Shown: positions 21,257 through 34,048 of the stretch, one piece after another | Position numbering within the stretch: position 1 is the first letter of the stretch | How the letters are laid out: every line of letters begins with the position of its first letter | DNA from: Bactericera cockerelli | Lineage: Eukaryota > Arthropoda > Insecta > Hemiptera > Triozidae | Assembly (NCBI GenBank): GCA_024516035.1 | Contig: CM044965.1 | Span: 27,418,425-27,482,424 of the forward strand | Length of the DNA: 64,000 nt | Direction of reading: 5' to 3' | The notes under the pieces: model-generated | Database searches by the model: none | Told to the model about the DNA's origin: nothing | Seen by the model: the letters and a program-made list of their open reading frames with translations, nothing else | Program-made: the position numbers and the translations under genes

Positions 21257-22290
21257 CTCGTTTGAAACCATTGAAGTTTGAGTTTTCACCTAATAGAGGG
21301 TGAAATTCTCGTTTCGAATGACCTTTCTAGATACTAATGAGAATTTTAGAGAAATAAAAACGAAAAAAAAAAAGATTTTCTATTATAATTTCCAGTCCCA
21401 AGCCATATGTCCACTGTATGTGCTTGGTGAAAAGTTAAAAAAAAGTCTGAAGCCTGATCGTTCAGCCTAACAAATACTTTATTGCCTATTACTTAGTATA
21501 AGATTTTCTCAGAAAATCAAATACTTACGATTCAAATATGTTCATGAAGGAGTGCTCAAATACAGTTTATGTTTGACTTTGAACATTGATTTAAAAGTTA
21601 TCAGACACTTATATAATCATGTCTAGTAAGTAAAATTACTATCAATGTTCTCAATAAAGCTATGGATCAGATATTGAAACTGGGTGTAATAAAAAACATT
21701 GAAATTAATTTTGTAAGTTAATGCTTTACTTTATTTGCCAATCATTTAATTTCAATCCTTGCATTTGATAGTTGTATTTCATTGATAGAAAATTCAGAAA
21801 GAAACGAGGAAAATTTTGTTTTTTATTTTTTATTTTACTACATTTATTGTAGTGAAAGAGGTTTCTCTAGTCACAGTCAGTGAATAAAACGAAAAAAAAT
21901 ATATATATTTTATTAAAATATTCTAGGTATATTGTGAACATAACAATTTATTTTTAATTGGAAACAGTGGCGATTCTTGTCCATCTGGTACAACTTCTCA
22001 ATTTTTGATATTCTTCGCCTGTTAGAATAAAAATTCTGGTGCACCCAGTAAGAGACCACTCAGACTTGTTTCAACGAATGGCCTTGATGTTTCAGAGATA
22101 AGGGGAAAGAAATGTTGCTACAAAGTAACATTCTTAGCTCCCTAATTAACAGAATACTGTTTTATCTCGTTGAAAAATCGTTATATGTATCAAAAACCAA
22201 CATGAAAATATAAAGGACCACTGGATCAATATCATTCTATATGGAACATAAAATACAGCGGACTGATATCACTGGACCAAGCCCTAATTA
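21257..22290. other. AT-rich interval, nothing recognised
   Basis: No supported gene or repeat. Confidence 0.4.
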
Positions 22291-23495
22291 AAAATACGTT
22301 CAGACCACAAATATCATAAACCTATCAGACAAAGTAAGCAACAATCGAACAATACCAGTCGACCAGATATGGAGAAGAGAAATGTGGACAATGTAGTCAC
22401 ATCCAAAGAGAAACCAAGAGAAATAACTACCAAAGAAGACAGAGACAATTTCGTAGCCATATTTGGTGACAGATGAATTCCAATAAATCAATGTGAAGAG
22501 ATGAGAAAGAAAGAGTGAAAGAGAGAGAGAAGAGATAGAATTTATTAATTGAAACAAACCTTAGCATTGTAGCGAAGTAGAATGTAACTCCAAATAGGTT
22601 CTGAGAAAAGATTCCATAATAGGATGCTTAGTAAAAGAAAGGAAAGACAAAAGTAAAGTTGAGTTTCATAATCTTAGAAGAATCTGAAATCTCTGACAAT
22701 ATTACATTTTATCAAACACAATTGAAAGAAGAGGTATCACAATAGAAGTAGATAAATAAGACTATCAAACAGTAAGTGATAGAAAATGACAAAGAAAAAA
22801 AATATGAAACCACTAAACAAGAAATAGAAATAATTAAAATCGCCAACAGCACACCTTCCAACAGATGTTTTTTTTTAAATAAAATTTGTATTTTTGCATG
22901 AAAAATAATCAAACAGCTCGGCCGAGATACCAAATACCTATTACATGGAAACACTAGATAACACGAAAGCTTTCCCAAAAAAACGAATTTTTAGTTCTAA
23001 AGTACGTATGAACTGTTTATAAATATGAGAACTTAAATATGAGAACTATTTTATTTAAGGAAATACCTATTAGGAGAAACAAAAAAAAATATATATTTAA
23101 TGTTACACCTACAAAGAATAATATAAGAAATATAGATAAAAACACTTTAAGGATTAGCGTCAAAAACAATGATAGATTACAAGAAAAAGTACCAAACACT
23201 AATTGAAATTTTCAAGTGCTAAGTGCTTCTAGGTATAAAATTATTGTACTGAAACTAATGAAAAAAGGTAGTGATATTACCATGAAGTTGAAAGTGACGT
23301 TAAACCCAAATTAAAAAAAAGGTCAACAAAATCGAAGGGTTTGCCAGAAAAGATGTAGTTTAAAATGAAATTGACATCACATTTTCAGTGAATGATATCA
23401 AATTCTTTTTACATTTTAATTACAAGCTTAAGATAGCAATAGACAGATCTTGGCGTAAAATTTTTAAAGTTTTTATTTATTAAATATATATAATA
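22291..23495. other. Purine-biased AT-rich tract
   Basis: The plus strand is rich in A/G with a small GA-rich core (22500-22545). Minus-strand frames at 22300-22557, 22712-22978 and 23017-23199 are Phe/Ile/Leu/Ser-rich, as expected from the bias. No family recognised. Confidence 0.4.
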
Positions 23496-23546
23496 AAAAA
23501 AATATCATATTTGTGTTAATCACTTTCGTAATGTCACAACTGTAGG
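23496..23546 (-). mobile_element. SINE family B 3' fragment
   Basis: 'atatttgtgttaatcactttcgtaatgtcacaactg' matches the minus-strand family B body end (compare 41608 and 46387). Confidence 0.5.
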
Positions 23547-23774
23547 AAAAAATATAAATGCTTGCTTATTCTGTCATCAAAAAGGGTTAGATTATTTTAT
23601 TTATTTAGCGTATGGCTTTGTTACACATGTCAAAGTGAGAAGACATATTATTATGTAATAAACTTGATCAGGAAATCTGATGGCAGTGATTGTCTGATCG
23701 CCAAATTGTCAGTACTTTAGCCGCATGTCAATGCGTTGCCCAGGGTGAACCACGAGGAGGCGTACTAACATTCT
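23547..23774. other. No recognised feature
   Basis: Short interval between a SINE fragment and a palindrome. Confidence 0.3.
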
Positions 23775-23833
23775 ATCGATATTCTATCCAGAAGATATCT
23801 AAGGGTTAGATATCTTCTGGATAGAATATCGAT
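23775..23833. repeat. Perfect palindrome, 28-bp arms, 3-bp loop
   Basis: Arms 23775-23802 and 23806-23833 are exact reverse complements (outermost atcgatattc, innermost gatatctaa), separated by 'ggg'. No SINE or TIR family is attached. Confidence 0.95.
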
Positions 23834-24605
23834 CAAGACGGTTTGTTTATCTTCTGAATGGAAAATATTTTTAAATGGAATCAAAAGTACCATCTACAAG
23901 GAACACCTGAACTCAGAAATATTAATTATTGTTTTTCAAACACTAAAACCCTTTTACACTGTCTGACACATCGGACAGCTTGTTGTTTCCTGAAACCATT
24001 TCTAAAGGTAGCTTCCTTTTAAAAAAGAGTAGAAAGATCTTATCATAAATTCTTAACAAAATATAGATTTCGAGAAAATGAAAATAATTATCTTTAGAAT
24101 GAGTTAATGAAGATTCCAAGAAACATGAATGAGGGAAGCAACCTCAATTTTATATTTCGGTTTATGATAAAAGATAAGTAATTGATGTGTCTGAATTACT
24201 AAGGGCCAAATATTATAAAATAAGATCACAACAAAGTTATTGGTATGATCAGTAATCAGTAAAAAAAAAAAAAAGAGGACATTCGGGTACAAAAGTTTTT
24301 TTTGGGTGAGACCTTAAATAGATCTTTTGTGACGTGCCCATATTACTCTAAAAGAGATCAAAGATGTAGCTTGAGATTCTTTTAGGTTTGATTTCAATAA
24401 CTTCTTTAGGTGTTAAAATCAGCCTTTAGAAGTGTTTCTATCGAGTATGTGAGGCTGCTCCGAATTCAAAGATGTGTTTTGGTTGAGGCCGAATTGCTCT
24501 CTCTCAAAAACAGTGACGTGCTTTTTAGGTTTTGACGGAATTTTAAGTTTTGAACGATGTAGATATGTTTAGATGGTATTTGAGACTACAGTCATACAAA
24601 CAACA
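23834..24605. other. No recognised gene
   Basis: AT-rich DNA with an A-run at 24259-24273. Confidence 0.4.
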
Positions 24606-24821
24606 AAAATAATAACAACACTCTTTAGTGGAAGTTGTCCACCAGGCAAGGTTAATGTATAAAGCATTTTCTACCACCTAACCCTCAGAGTCTTATTATT
24701 ATGCGGTCAAAAAATCAAATTAATTAATAAATATTCATGCTCTGGGTGGGATTTGAACCAAAGTATACCTACGCTACCTGGATTATCAGACCAGCGTGTT
24801 AACCACTTGACTACCAGTGCA
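24606..24821 (-). mobile_element. SINE family C copy, near full length
   Basis: On the minus strand: head with 'agtggttaacacgctggtctgataatccaggtagcgtaggtatac' and a mutated B box (ggttcaaatccc), then body through 'ttaggtggtagaaaatgc' to 'cttccactaaagagtg'. The plus-strand left end is followed outward by AT-rich triplets. Confidence 0.75.
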
Positions 24822-25059
24822 CAAAGATACGTCAGAATATTTCTCAACTCAGAGATTCAAAGTATCAACCAATCACAGCTCACTATGGTCTGACTTGAGA
24901 GACAGTCTAGCTAATCCTCTTTATATCCCATTTGATAATTTCAGCCCTACACTTTTGGGCCGAATTACCTAATAATATATCACTAAATAATTCACAATGA
25001 TTGAGACACATAAAATTGACAAAGCAGTGAGTACCGATTTCATTTATTAGCATAATATG
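24822..25059. other. No recognised feature
   Basis: AT-rich spacer. Confidence 0.3.
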
Positions 25060-25190
25060 CAAAGAGCGTATGAATGGACAGCGTATGAATTTATTTATAT
25101 GAATGGCCAGTGTATGAATTTATTAATATGAATGGCCAGTGTATGAATTTATATTAGTATGAATGGACACTGCATGAATTTATTTATGAA
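25060..25190 (+). repeat. Minisatellite, four units of about 29-31 bp
   Basis: Units of 'tatgaatggccagtgtatga' plus 'atttatta'. Substitutions c/a and t/c distinguish units. Confidence 0.85.
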
Positions 25191-25339
25191 TCGACAGGCC
25201 AATTTTTTGTCGACACCAGTGGATCAAAAATAGATTCCCGTGTAGGCAAATTTCCTTGAACCCAATTCATGTGGAATTAACCTCACGAGGCAAGGTTGAA
25301 TTTCAATCGACCGGATTGGCGTTCGATTACATTGAGAAC

Positions 25340-25386
25340 AGGTATAAGACAGGGTGGTTGAAAGGTATAAGACAGGGTGGTTCAAA
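25340..25386 (+). repeat. Two-copy 23-bp tandem duplication
   Basis: 'aggtataagacagggtggtt' plus 'gaa' then 'caa', directly repeated. The first copy starts immediately after 'gagaac', so CAG|GTATAAG also looks like a splice donor. Confidence 0.8.
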
Positions 25387-26375
25387 AATGTATCACAAAA
25401 TTCCACCACATACCTATGTGTCTATTCCTTGTATTGTTAGTTTGCATGGTTTGTTTTTTGGTCATAGGAAAAAATTGAATTTTGAGGTTTTGGTGTGTTT
25501 TATATATCTATTAAAATTTATCAGAATTAATCTCCTTTTGAGGAGCTCTTAATTGTGCAACTATATATTATGTTAAAAAGTTGGCCTAATTTAATCATAG
25601 ACAAGATACTCCCAGGCACCAAAGTAAAGTATTTAGTTCAAGTCTTTCCCAGATTATAAAGGATATGATAACTTATGATATATTTTAATTGAATCCTATC
25701 TAAGTGTTGAATTAAAAAAAAAAATATGATTATGCACCTTGGAATAATTAAAAAAATGAATTCACTAAGAGTGAAATAAAAATGTCAAAACTCGCAAAAC
25801 TCAAATTTATAATTTTTGGAGTGCCAATATTATTATTTTAAGTTCAAAAACTCGTGAGAGATTGTCAAGAACGATGATTACTTTTAAAAACTTTTATTGA
25901 AAATTTAAAAACAGTAAGAGAAAAATAAAATTAATTTTAATAAAATTTATAGTGTGTTTTTGGTTATATTATTGTATGTTTTGCGCAAGTTTCAGCAAAT
26001 TTTAATAAATTGGACAATAATGCAGACTAACTATACCTGGAAGTGCCATATTTTGTAACAAAAACATTATAATAGGTATCATATATTATAAATTTCAGTT
26101 CAAATTTATTTCAATATTCAAATAACTCATTCGAAATTTCTTTGAATTTGGAGTTGAAAAAGTCGACACATAATATTATTTTCTAAATAATTTGTTGATA
26201 GAAGAAATTTAATGTTAAAACTTTTTTTTTTCTTGGAAGAAATAGGAAATCACTAAAATAAATGCCAAATTCCAAATAATAAAAGTACTATTTATTTATT
26301 CTAGCAGCAATTTTTTTTTTAATTATTCGTACCTAGCTGAAATTTTCACTGGTTAAAATACTCAGCAACAAAGAC

Positions 26376-26376
<1 letters not shown>
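25387..26376. other. AT-rich interval, nothing recognised
   Basis: No supported gene. Confidence 0.4.

Positions 26377-26413
<37 letters not shown>
26377..26413 (+). repeat. Poly(A) run of about 37
   Basis: An uninterrupted A run followed by 'caacaac'. It may be the tail of an old retroposed sequence, but nothing recognisable lies just upstream. Confidence 0.9.
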
Positions 26414-26414
<1 letters not shown>

Positions 26415-28961
26415 AACAACTTAAAAAAGTTGCCTGACTTAAAGAAACTCTCGATAGCTAGTTCAAAGGCTGTGAAAGACCGTTAAAAGAAATGCTTCCC
26501 AAGAAATAATTCTCAACTTCAAAGATCAAAATAAAATGAAAATAATGTGAGACAAACTCATGCTAAACTCAATTAACATAAGCGCAGAGTGGGTAGAACT
26601 AATTGTGGACTTCTTTTTCCAACAGACGAAAAGGGTTTCTCGACCCCTTTCTGAGAAAACTAGAATTAGACAAGGGAACCAGAATTAAAAAACTAAAAGG
26701 GAACCTCGATAATGAAATTGAAAAAAGAACAAACCCCCTCTGGAGCAATCATTAGTATGCAGGAAAAGACAATGGAAAATAATATTTTAATAGAAAAAGA
26801 CGAGGTCTTTTATTCCATCAAAAACGTGAATGCGTTTAATTCTTTGTGAATGCCCGGAGAGGCCGGAGACCCTTCCTGGCTGGAAAGATGAGAATATTGA
26901 GAAACAAAAACTATTAATGAAGAGTTTCACGGGAATTATTTGGAGCCCAACAGAGCACCTGTTTCTGAAAGACGCACCTGTCGAATTTTTTGAATTTTCT
27001 GATGGAAAATGAAAGAGTTGTAATGAAAAAAGGATTATTTCAGAAATAATTGAAAGTAAAAACGTACCTGGTGTTTTATCAATTACGTGGAACATTTTTC
27101 AAAGGGTTCTTCATTTTTTCAACCAAAGAAATACAATGTCTTGTTGAACTATTAAAAACATAATTCCGCGACCATCGCAAATGAAAACAATGTTAGCAGA
27201 AGCTCGAACAGAATTCAACTTTCAGATCCATCAAACAAAAAGAAACAGAAAAATGTTTTTTTGACACACTAAAAAAAATAATTATTTTTTAATATAAAAA
27301 ACAGAACATGTGGATAAAAAAAACTGACACAAGCAAATGGTAAGACAGTCGGATTGAGAATGATCGCGAGCAAGTGGCGGGAAAAAAATGAGTTGGAAGA
27401 AAGAACGACTTCTTCGTAGTGGGGGATATCTTGTTAAAAAATATATGTAAGAATAAGAAAAGGAGGAGAGAAAAAACTCGGAATAAGGGGTAAGTGTCCT
27501 GTTAGACTCAAGGAGAAGGGAAAGAACTGAGATTGGGAAGAAAATTCAAAAGAAGGCAGAAAAAATCGAGAGGGAATGATTGCGCACACGCTGCATGGGT
27601 TGATGGTGATTGTGATAACAGTGATAAGGTTCATGAGAATATTGATAATGATGACAAAGTTGTTGAAGATGAAGATAATAACAATGATGACAAGCTTACT
27701 GTTATAACAAGCTTACTGTTCATTGCTCGAAGCAGGTGATTCTCTGATAAATACTTTTCCGAATTGAGATTAAAAATTAACCTCTTTTGTTTGCAAGTTG
27801 GGTCAAATCTTTAACACTTTAGGGGCGGCTCTGATAAGAAATTTCTTTTTAAAAAAAAACTCAAATAATTTCGATGCGGATTTAGTTGTAGACTTTTGCT
27901 TGAGTACAAACTGGTCGTTTGATTTTTTCTTTGATAATTTCTGATAAATCTTTATAATAATTTATGAAGATGATGAGTTCCTATCTTTTGCCTAGAAGGA
28001 CTATGCTTACATACTTTCCGTGTCCATGTTTTATGTCATGGTGGTGGAAGAATTGATACGACTATTGATTTTATTGAATCCTTTTGACGCTCAAAAAGTT
28101 TCCCGAGCTCCTTATTTGTCCAGTCTCTAGAGTGTAGAGTCTGTAGAGTGTATATACCTCACAATCTTTATCAATGATGCCATTTTTAAAAAATGATAGA
28201 TAATATTTTTTTGGTTTCTGATTAAATTTGCACATTTACCAATAAATTGTTTGTCATATCGATGATCCTGATAGTGGTTATAGTGATTATGATGATGTAA
28301 AAAATATGAGAAATATTAAAAAGCACACAAAGTGAAAGGATTCCACATGTCAAGTCCTGGCACTCCCGTGTAAATTGTCAGTTTCAGTATTTTTTATCAA
28401 GCGAGTAGCTAGGACATTAGGTACCAACCTATTTCTACCATGTCAGTTACAAGAGAATGCTCCGATTACAACTTGTATGTGCATAAAATGTCAGAACTTT
28501 AATTATTATTAATAATAATATACCTAGGTACTGGCATTATGGATATACATATTATTTCTTCTGACTATCTCCTTAAAAGGATAGTTATTATTTTTATCAT
28601 TATTAAATATATTATTGTTAGTAATAATTTTATTTACCAGCTTATCTCCTTAAAAGGAGTCCTTGAATATCATGTTGTTACTTTCATTACTAATGGTTTT
28701 TATATTGGTAGATATTATTCTTAGTGTTCGACAACTTGTCAAAAGCAACAACTTGTGAAAGTTTCATCAGATAGTGTTTAGAATCAGAATCTCATTTATG
28801 GACTTTAAACTTCCTGTGACTGACTTTTTCTTCTTCTGCTTTTTTCATCTCACATTTCAGTTGAAGCGTGTGTCTCACTTACTGGGTAGTGTGAAAGTTA
28901 AACAAGTTATTATAATTCTATCATTTGCAAAAGTCTTATAACTAAACCAAACCAACAACTA
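26414..28961. other. No recognised gene; short unassigned frames
   Basis: An ATG frame at 26830-27012 (60 codons) has ordinary composition but no recognised family. Purine-rich patches occur at 27340-27560. GAT/GATAAT-type simple sequence lies at 27600-27690. I cannot support a gene. Confidence 0.4.
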
Positions 28962-29050
28962 CCCAACCTTAAAAAATTGCCCGAGCTTGCTGATCGAACC
29001 AACGACCTCCAGTTTGTGAGTGCACTATCTTGGTGAGCTACCGAGCTATG
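28962..29050 (-). mobile_element. tRNA-like SINE head, family B type
   Basis: On the minus strand: 'agcatagctcggtagctcaccaagatagtgc', 'ctggaggtcgttggttcgatcagc'. B box ggttcgatc. The family B body is missing. Confidence 0.55.
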
Positions 29051-32000
29051 CTGAATAGTATTTAAGTGGAAAAGATCAGGAATTATATGGATGTAAGATT
29101 TCCTCCCCCTAAATAATGCTGTTATTAGGTAGTTATTTTCTAAAAAGTAAGTTACGAACAAGATTTTACTCACATAAATATATTTTTATTTAATCCAACC
29201 AGTATTCGAACTAAAGTATTCAAAGACGTAGCTACAAAGACAACAGCAAGATGGTGGAACTAATCAAAATCATTCTCTTTGCTAAACTTTAAAGGAAAAT
29301 CTTAATCACAATAAAGGCTATCTCTCATGATCTATATGACCTTACCATAAATGAGAAAAACTTTGCTAAAGAGCAGTTCTTCAGCGGTCTTCTACTTCTT
29401 GATGTACTTCAACTTAGTTGTTATGGTTATATTTATACTATTTATTGTATTGACCAATATTTGTGGGTAGGTAAAGTAATTATGTCTTACTTGAAAAAAA
29501 TGTAATAGCAGAACCTAAATTTAGTCAGCCTTCACAAAGTAGGTACTACATTCGATTGTTGATATTTTCTTTTATATTTTTTTATCTTTCTTTGTATCTT
29601 CTGATTCTTTTTTATTTCCTTTTTTTCAGAGATAATAATTTCTTTCAATCATTATTCGTTCTTTTCCTTGGTTTTTTAGACCAATTTAATGCATAGGGGA
29701 ATTTTTGTTCGCACTTTTTAAGTGTTAAAATGAGCGACAGATTCTTCAGTTAAGGATTTCATTTCGAAAAGGATCGGATTAAATTCTATGAGACAAAACA
29801 CACATGCCATTCAAGGATTTTAAAAATGGGAACTCAGGGAAAAGGAGCAAATCATATAATGCAACGATATTTGCGTCAATAATTTTGAAAATAAACCATA
29901 TATGAGTTTTCAAGAAAATTTCTTACAATCTTTCTAATAAAACAACCTACATTGCTTTACCTAAGTGTCCACCATGTTCCATACTGCCAATGTACTCCCG
30001 ATCAAATGCCTTATCTATATCGAAAGAAGATCAGATTTCTCTGGGAAAACATTAGATTAACTAAACACCCAAACGCATTAAAGATAGCTAGATATAAAAA
30101 CGTTAATGTTTTACCAACAACGACATCAGTTTCTAGATAAAAGGGTTATTTGAATAAATAATTGAACACTTTTATCCTTCAATAAAAGGTAGTTTTAGCT
30201 TATTTACATATTTTAATAATATTACGTTTCTCCAAGATAGAAAGTGATAGTAAGTTCCCAGGGATTTGATATTTTTAAATGTATGCATAGTTGTATATTT
30301 TAAGGAGAAGGTTTACAATTAAGAGGTAGTTGGTATTTTTCACCATGAATATGTCTGACATATTTTTAGATTTTCTCATACTCTTAGAACCTATGTCAAA
30401 ACCTGTCTCTCCGTCTTCAAATGTATTAGAGATGTAAAAAAAAACAAAGTTAATTTAGAGAAATACTTAAGTGTTAAAAAAATTATTTAATAAAACATTA
30501 CCATAAATACAGTTCAGATTTTTTCCAAATAAAAGAAGAAACTTTTAGGGTTGATTACTTATCCTCTATTAAATATGTACCTACGTTTCTTAATAACTAA
30601 AGTACCTACTAATAAATTCAGGTCTATGATAATTTTTTCTCTATAGAATCTTAAAGATATACCGTTGAGTATGTGTTGTCATCCGAATGAATGAGTTCCG
30701 CGAACATACTATAGCTAATAACATACGACCCACCAATATCATCAAAGTCATCTGTATAGTTAAAGTCATTTCATATTTCAAATATTTTATTTAATATTTA
30801 AGTACTGATTTTTTTTTTTTAGGTGAATATACCTGAAGGAATGATTAGATAATAAATTAGGTATTTCTCTATTTAGATTGGAAAGAAACTTCCTTCTAAC
30901 GCTTCTGGTAATTATTCTAGAACATCCTATCCGTAGCGTGTCCCTCGTACATTTTTACAATTATTACTACGATTTATTAGGTACCTATTGTAAAAGTAAA
31001 ATACCTTTGATAATAAAATAAATGTCTTGTTTAAAATTCAGACGTTTACGATTACACTTGAGAATCGTAAATTTCAGCTCCACCTGTAGTCGTGAGTCGA
31101 CCAAGGTGTTCAAAATTATTATCAACAACTACATACAACAACAAATACAACAATGAAATCTTCATTATCAATATCTACTACAATAACAAGATGATGTTGT
31201 ATCATAATCAGAAATATCATCAACAATACTAACAAGCACAATAACATTATCATAATTTTCATCCTAGAAGATAACAATAATAACACCAAAGTCATCATCA
31301 TCATCATATTATATTCTTGAGCGGAAACGGCACTCCGTGTTTGGAAATGCATCCTAAAGGTAGGTAGATGTAGATATAATAATATGCAGCTAATCTAGAT
31401 TCTAAATCTCCATTCGAAATGCATCCCAATGCATTGGTCATAAATTATGTGTTTATGTTTACTTTCAGTTATTCCATCTTCTTCTTGAAAAGGGTTGGGA
31501 ATGGTTTCGTTTAATTGGAATATAATAACTGGATAACTGTTCCTGTTACTGGTTTTTAACTGTTTGTGCATTTCACGGCGAGTGCTTTTAATGTGTGTGA
31601 CTAGGATGCATTTGCTGGTTCTATGAATGTTGATGTCTGTGCGGTTTTGATGAAATTGCGTGAGTACCTATAATGTGTGCTGTTTTGTTTGTGAATTAGT
31701 TTAGAGTTACAAACAAGGTTGTTAAACACGGCCATAGTTGTTTTCTCTATTATTGATCAAAGTTTTGTTCAAATAAATCTTTTGTAACAAATGCTTGTAC
31801 GAGTTAAAAAGAACTTCGCACACACTATAATTTAAATGAAGATCTTTAATACCTATTACAATTCTGTTTAATTATTGAACATAAATGCACTATGAACATA
31901 TAGTAGGTAGCATTTGTAGATATTTAAATTGTGGGACCAAAGTATTTCTATAATTTTTTCTTCAACACTTTATTAAGGAAAAAGTTTTGCTTAACATTTT

Positions 32001-32332
32001 TTATAAAATATTTAATGCTACTTATCTTTTTTATGGTCAGACTTTGTACCAACAGTCATTAAACTCCGGGACCATTAAGTCTGGGACTCCGTCTCGACTT
32101 CCAGTTCAACCAACGCAAGTTTCAAGTTTTGTCTTGTGTTTTTACAAAGTTCAATATTTTAATTAGATTTTTATTAACATACTCCGTCCGGTCACATTTG
32201 CCTTACGATGAGCCCTAGCCAAAGTGAGACCATTACATACCAAAGCTGTTTTTATTGGCCCATCAGAGTCTATAAAATAAATCATCAGACACTCTTCAGA
32301 ATAGGTATGAAAAGTCATTAAATCTGAGTGTA
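29051..32332. other. Long AT-rich interval without recognised features
   Basis: About 3.3 kb. Simple sequence (caa/cat repeats) at 31118-31310 generates the minus-strand Met/Leu-rich frame there. Nothing else is supported. Confidence 0.45.
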
Positions 32333-33002
32333 TACAGGGTGTCCCGTATACAGATGCAAATATTTTGAGGGTAGGTTCAGCCCACCGTGGACTATCATAT
32401 AGGCGAAACTTGCAGTGGGGCATTTTGCTTCGTTAAAGAGTTATGGCCAAATCCCTGTTTTTCCCACAGGTCTAGAGGTCACTTGGATCGATGCACGTTT
32501 TTAAAGAAATGATAGCCAGTAGTTAAGTTTTGACTTCATGTATGGATAGTCATGCATATTTCCCTTCAAATGCAGTTGGTTGCATGAAAAAATATTGAAA
32601 GACCAGAGAGATATTTAATCATAAGTTCAATATTTTTCTAAATTTTGATTTTTCCCTTTTTTCCCTTTCCTGAATTTAAAGTACTTCTACAATTGCAATT
32701 CTGCGTATCACTAGTTAAAAAAATACCCTCTGCTATTTTGTTTCAATTAATTCCAAGTTCTTCCAGACGCGTGAAGGAACGGATGAGATACGACCTATTT
32801 AACGGCACCAGAAGGAGAGAAACACATCTATCAAATTTTGAATCTGGGCGCTATTGCATTTTGAAGAACACTCAATGCCTGAAGCGGTCTGTGTGACCAT
32901 TTTTGTGCCAACTGCAAGTTATAAATGAAAATTTTCTAAGTACAAATTGTTCTATTAACCAACTATATCAATCAAATCTAATAATTAAAATAACAAGACG
33001 AT

Positions 33003-33155
33003 CAATTTGTTCGGTGGAAGAGAAAGCCACAAGCTTTAACCTCGCCCTTCGTTCGCTACATATTCTTTTGGGTTCTCTTCATTTCATGTCCTGTGTTGCA
33101 GAATGTATCATGTTTGTAGTTTATCAATAAAGTATTAATAATAATAATAATAGTA
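33003..33155 (+). mobile_element. 3' end of a non-LTR retrotransposon
   Basis: 'ggtggaagagaaagccacaagc' plus 'tttaacctcgccc' parallels the segment at 40632-40670 (aagagattgtcgcaggcaataaccccgccc). It ends in 'aataaagtattaataataata', resembling the ends at 43940 and 58575. The reading frame of the presumed protein end closes with a stop at 'ctttaa'. It lies inside the long-inverted-repeat element. Confidence 0.5.
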
Positions 33156-33156
33156 A

Positions 33157-33250
33157 CCTGAGGGTTAGATGTTCGAGTTTTACCCAAGGTTAATTTTCGG
33201 CACTTTTTTGTTATGTTTTTGATATGATGATTGTGATAAACACAAAAATG
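33157..33250 (+). mobile_element. Decayed SINE family B relic
   Basis: 'gagggttagatgttcgagtt' then 'gatatgatgattgtgataaacac' keeps only the outline of the family B B-box region and body end. Confidence 0.3.
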
Positions 33251-34048
33251 ATATTTTTAATTTTAATTCTAAAAATAAAATCACAATTTTTGTTTTTAAC
33301 GCAGAATCTTTCTCCATGTGTATTCTTTGTCCATAATTACACCTCTGGTTGTTGCTTTCGTTGTAGCTTGCAGCCTCTCTCATTTTTCCTCACGATAACC
33401 CTGTGACCCCAGAACCCCATTCACATAAAAGTTCACACCGACCGACCACTGTGAACGATCAATTTCCTTCTGTGAAACATCCCAGAGCAGTGTATTTATA
33501 CCTCAAATTACGCGCCAATTCTGTTAAAATTCAGCCAACTTTGAATTTTCCATCATGATTCAGAAGTGTTTTTTGAGCTTTGTGTGTCTTGCGTTCCATG
33601 ATCATTAAAGTGATATAAATGAGATTTCTTTTTTCTAAAACTAAACATAATAGGGTATTTTTTTAACAAGTGATACGCAGAATTGCAATTGTAGAAGTAC
33701 TTCAAATTCACGAAAGGGAAAAAAGGGAAAAATCGATTTTTAGAAAAGTATTGAACTTATAATTAAATATCTCTCTGGTCTTTCAATGTTTTTTCATGCA
33801 ACCAACTGCATTTGAAGGGAAATATGCATGATTATCCAAACATGAAGTAAAAAATTACTTACTGGCTATCATTTCTTTGAAAACGTGCATCGATCCAAGT
33901 GACCTCTAGACCTGTGGGAAAAACAGGGATTTTGCCATAACTCTTTAACGAAGCAAAATGCCCCACTGCAAGTTTCGCTCATATGATAGTTCACGGTGGC
34001 CTGAACCTACCCTCAAAATATTTGCATCTGTATACGGGACACCCTGTA

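Larger units (their letters stand above)
32335..34046. mobile_element. DNA transposon derivative with 395-bp terminal inverted repeats
   Basis: The left arm 32335-32729 and right arm 33652-34046 are inverted copies of the same length, with about 22 differences by eye. Ends read 'cagggtgtcccgtatacaga', and both outer flanks are TA (32333-32334 and 34047-34048), as for elements that insert at TA (Tc1/mariner type). The 920-bp centre has no transposase frame. It holds a retroelement 3' end (33003-33155) and a decayed SINE B relic. The element looks non-autonomous. Confidence 0.85.

Noticed and set aside
24259..24273. Short A and T runs across the window taken as SINE tails
   Set aside because: Most have no recognisable SINE body adjacent and are expected in AT-rich DNA.
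32163..32423. Minus-strand frame and its near-identical plus-strand counterpart at 33958-34182
   Set aside because: Both start inside the long inverted arms, so the shared N-terminal residues are the repeat, not a gene family.
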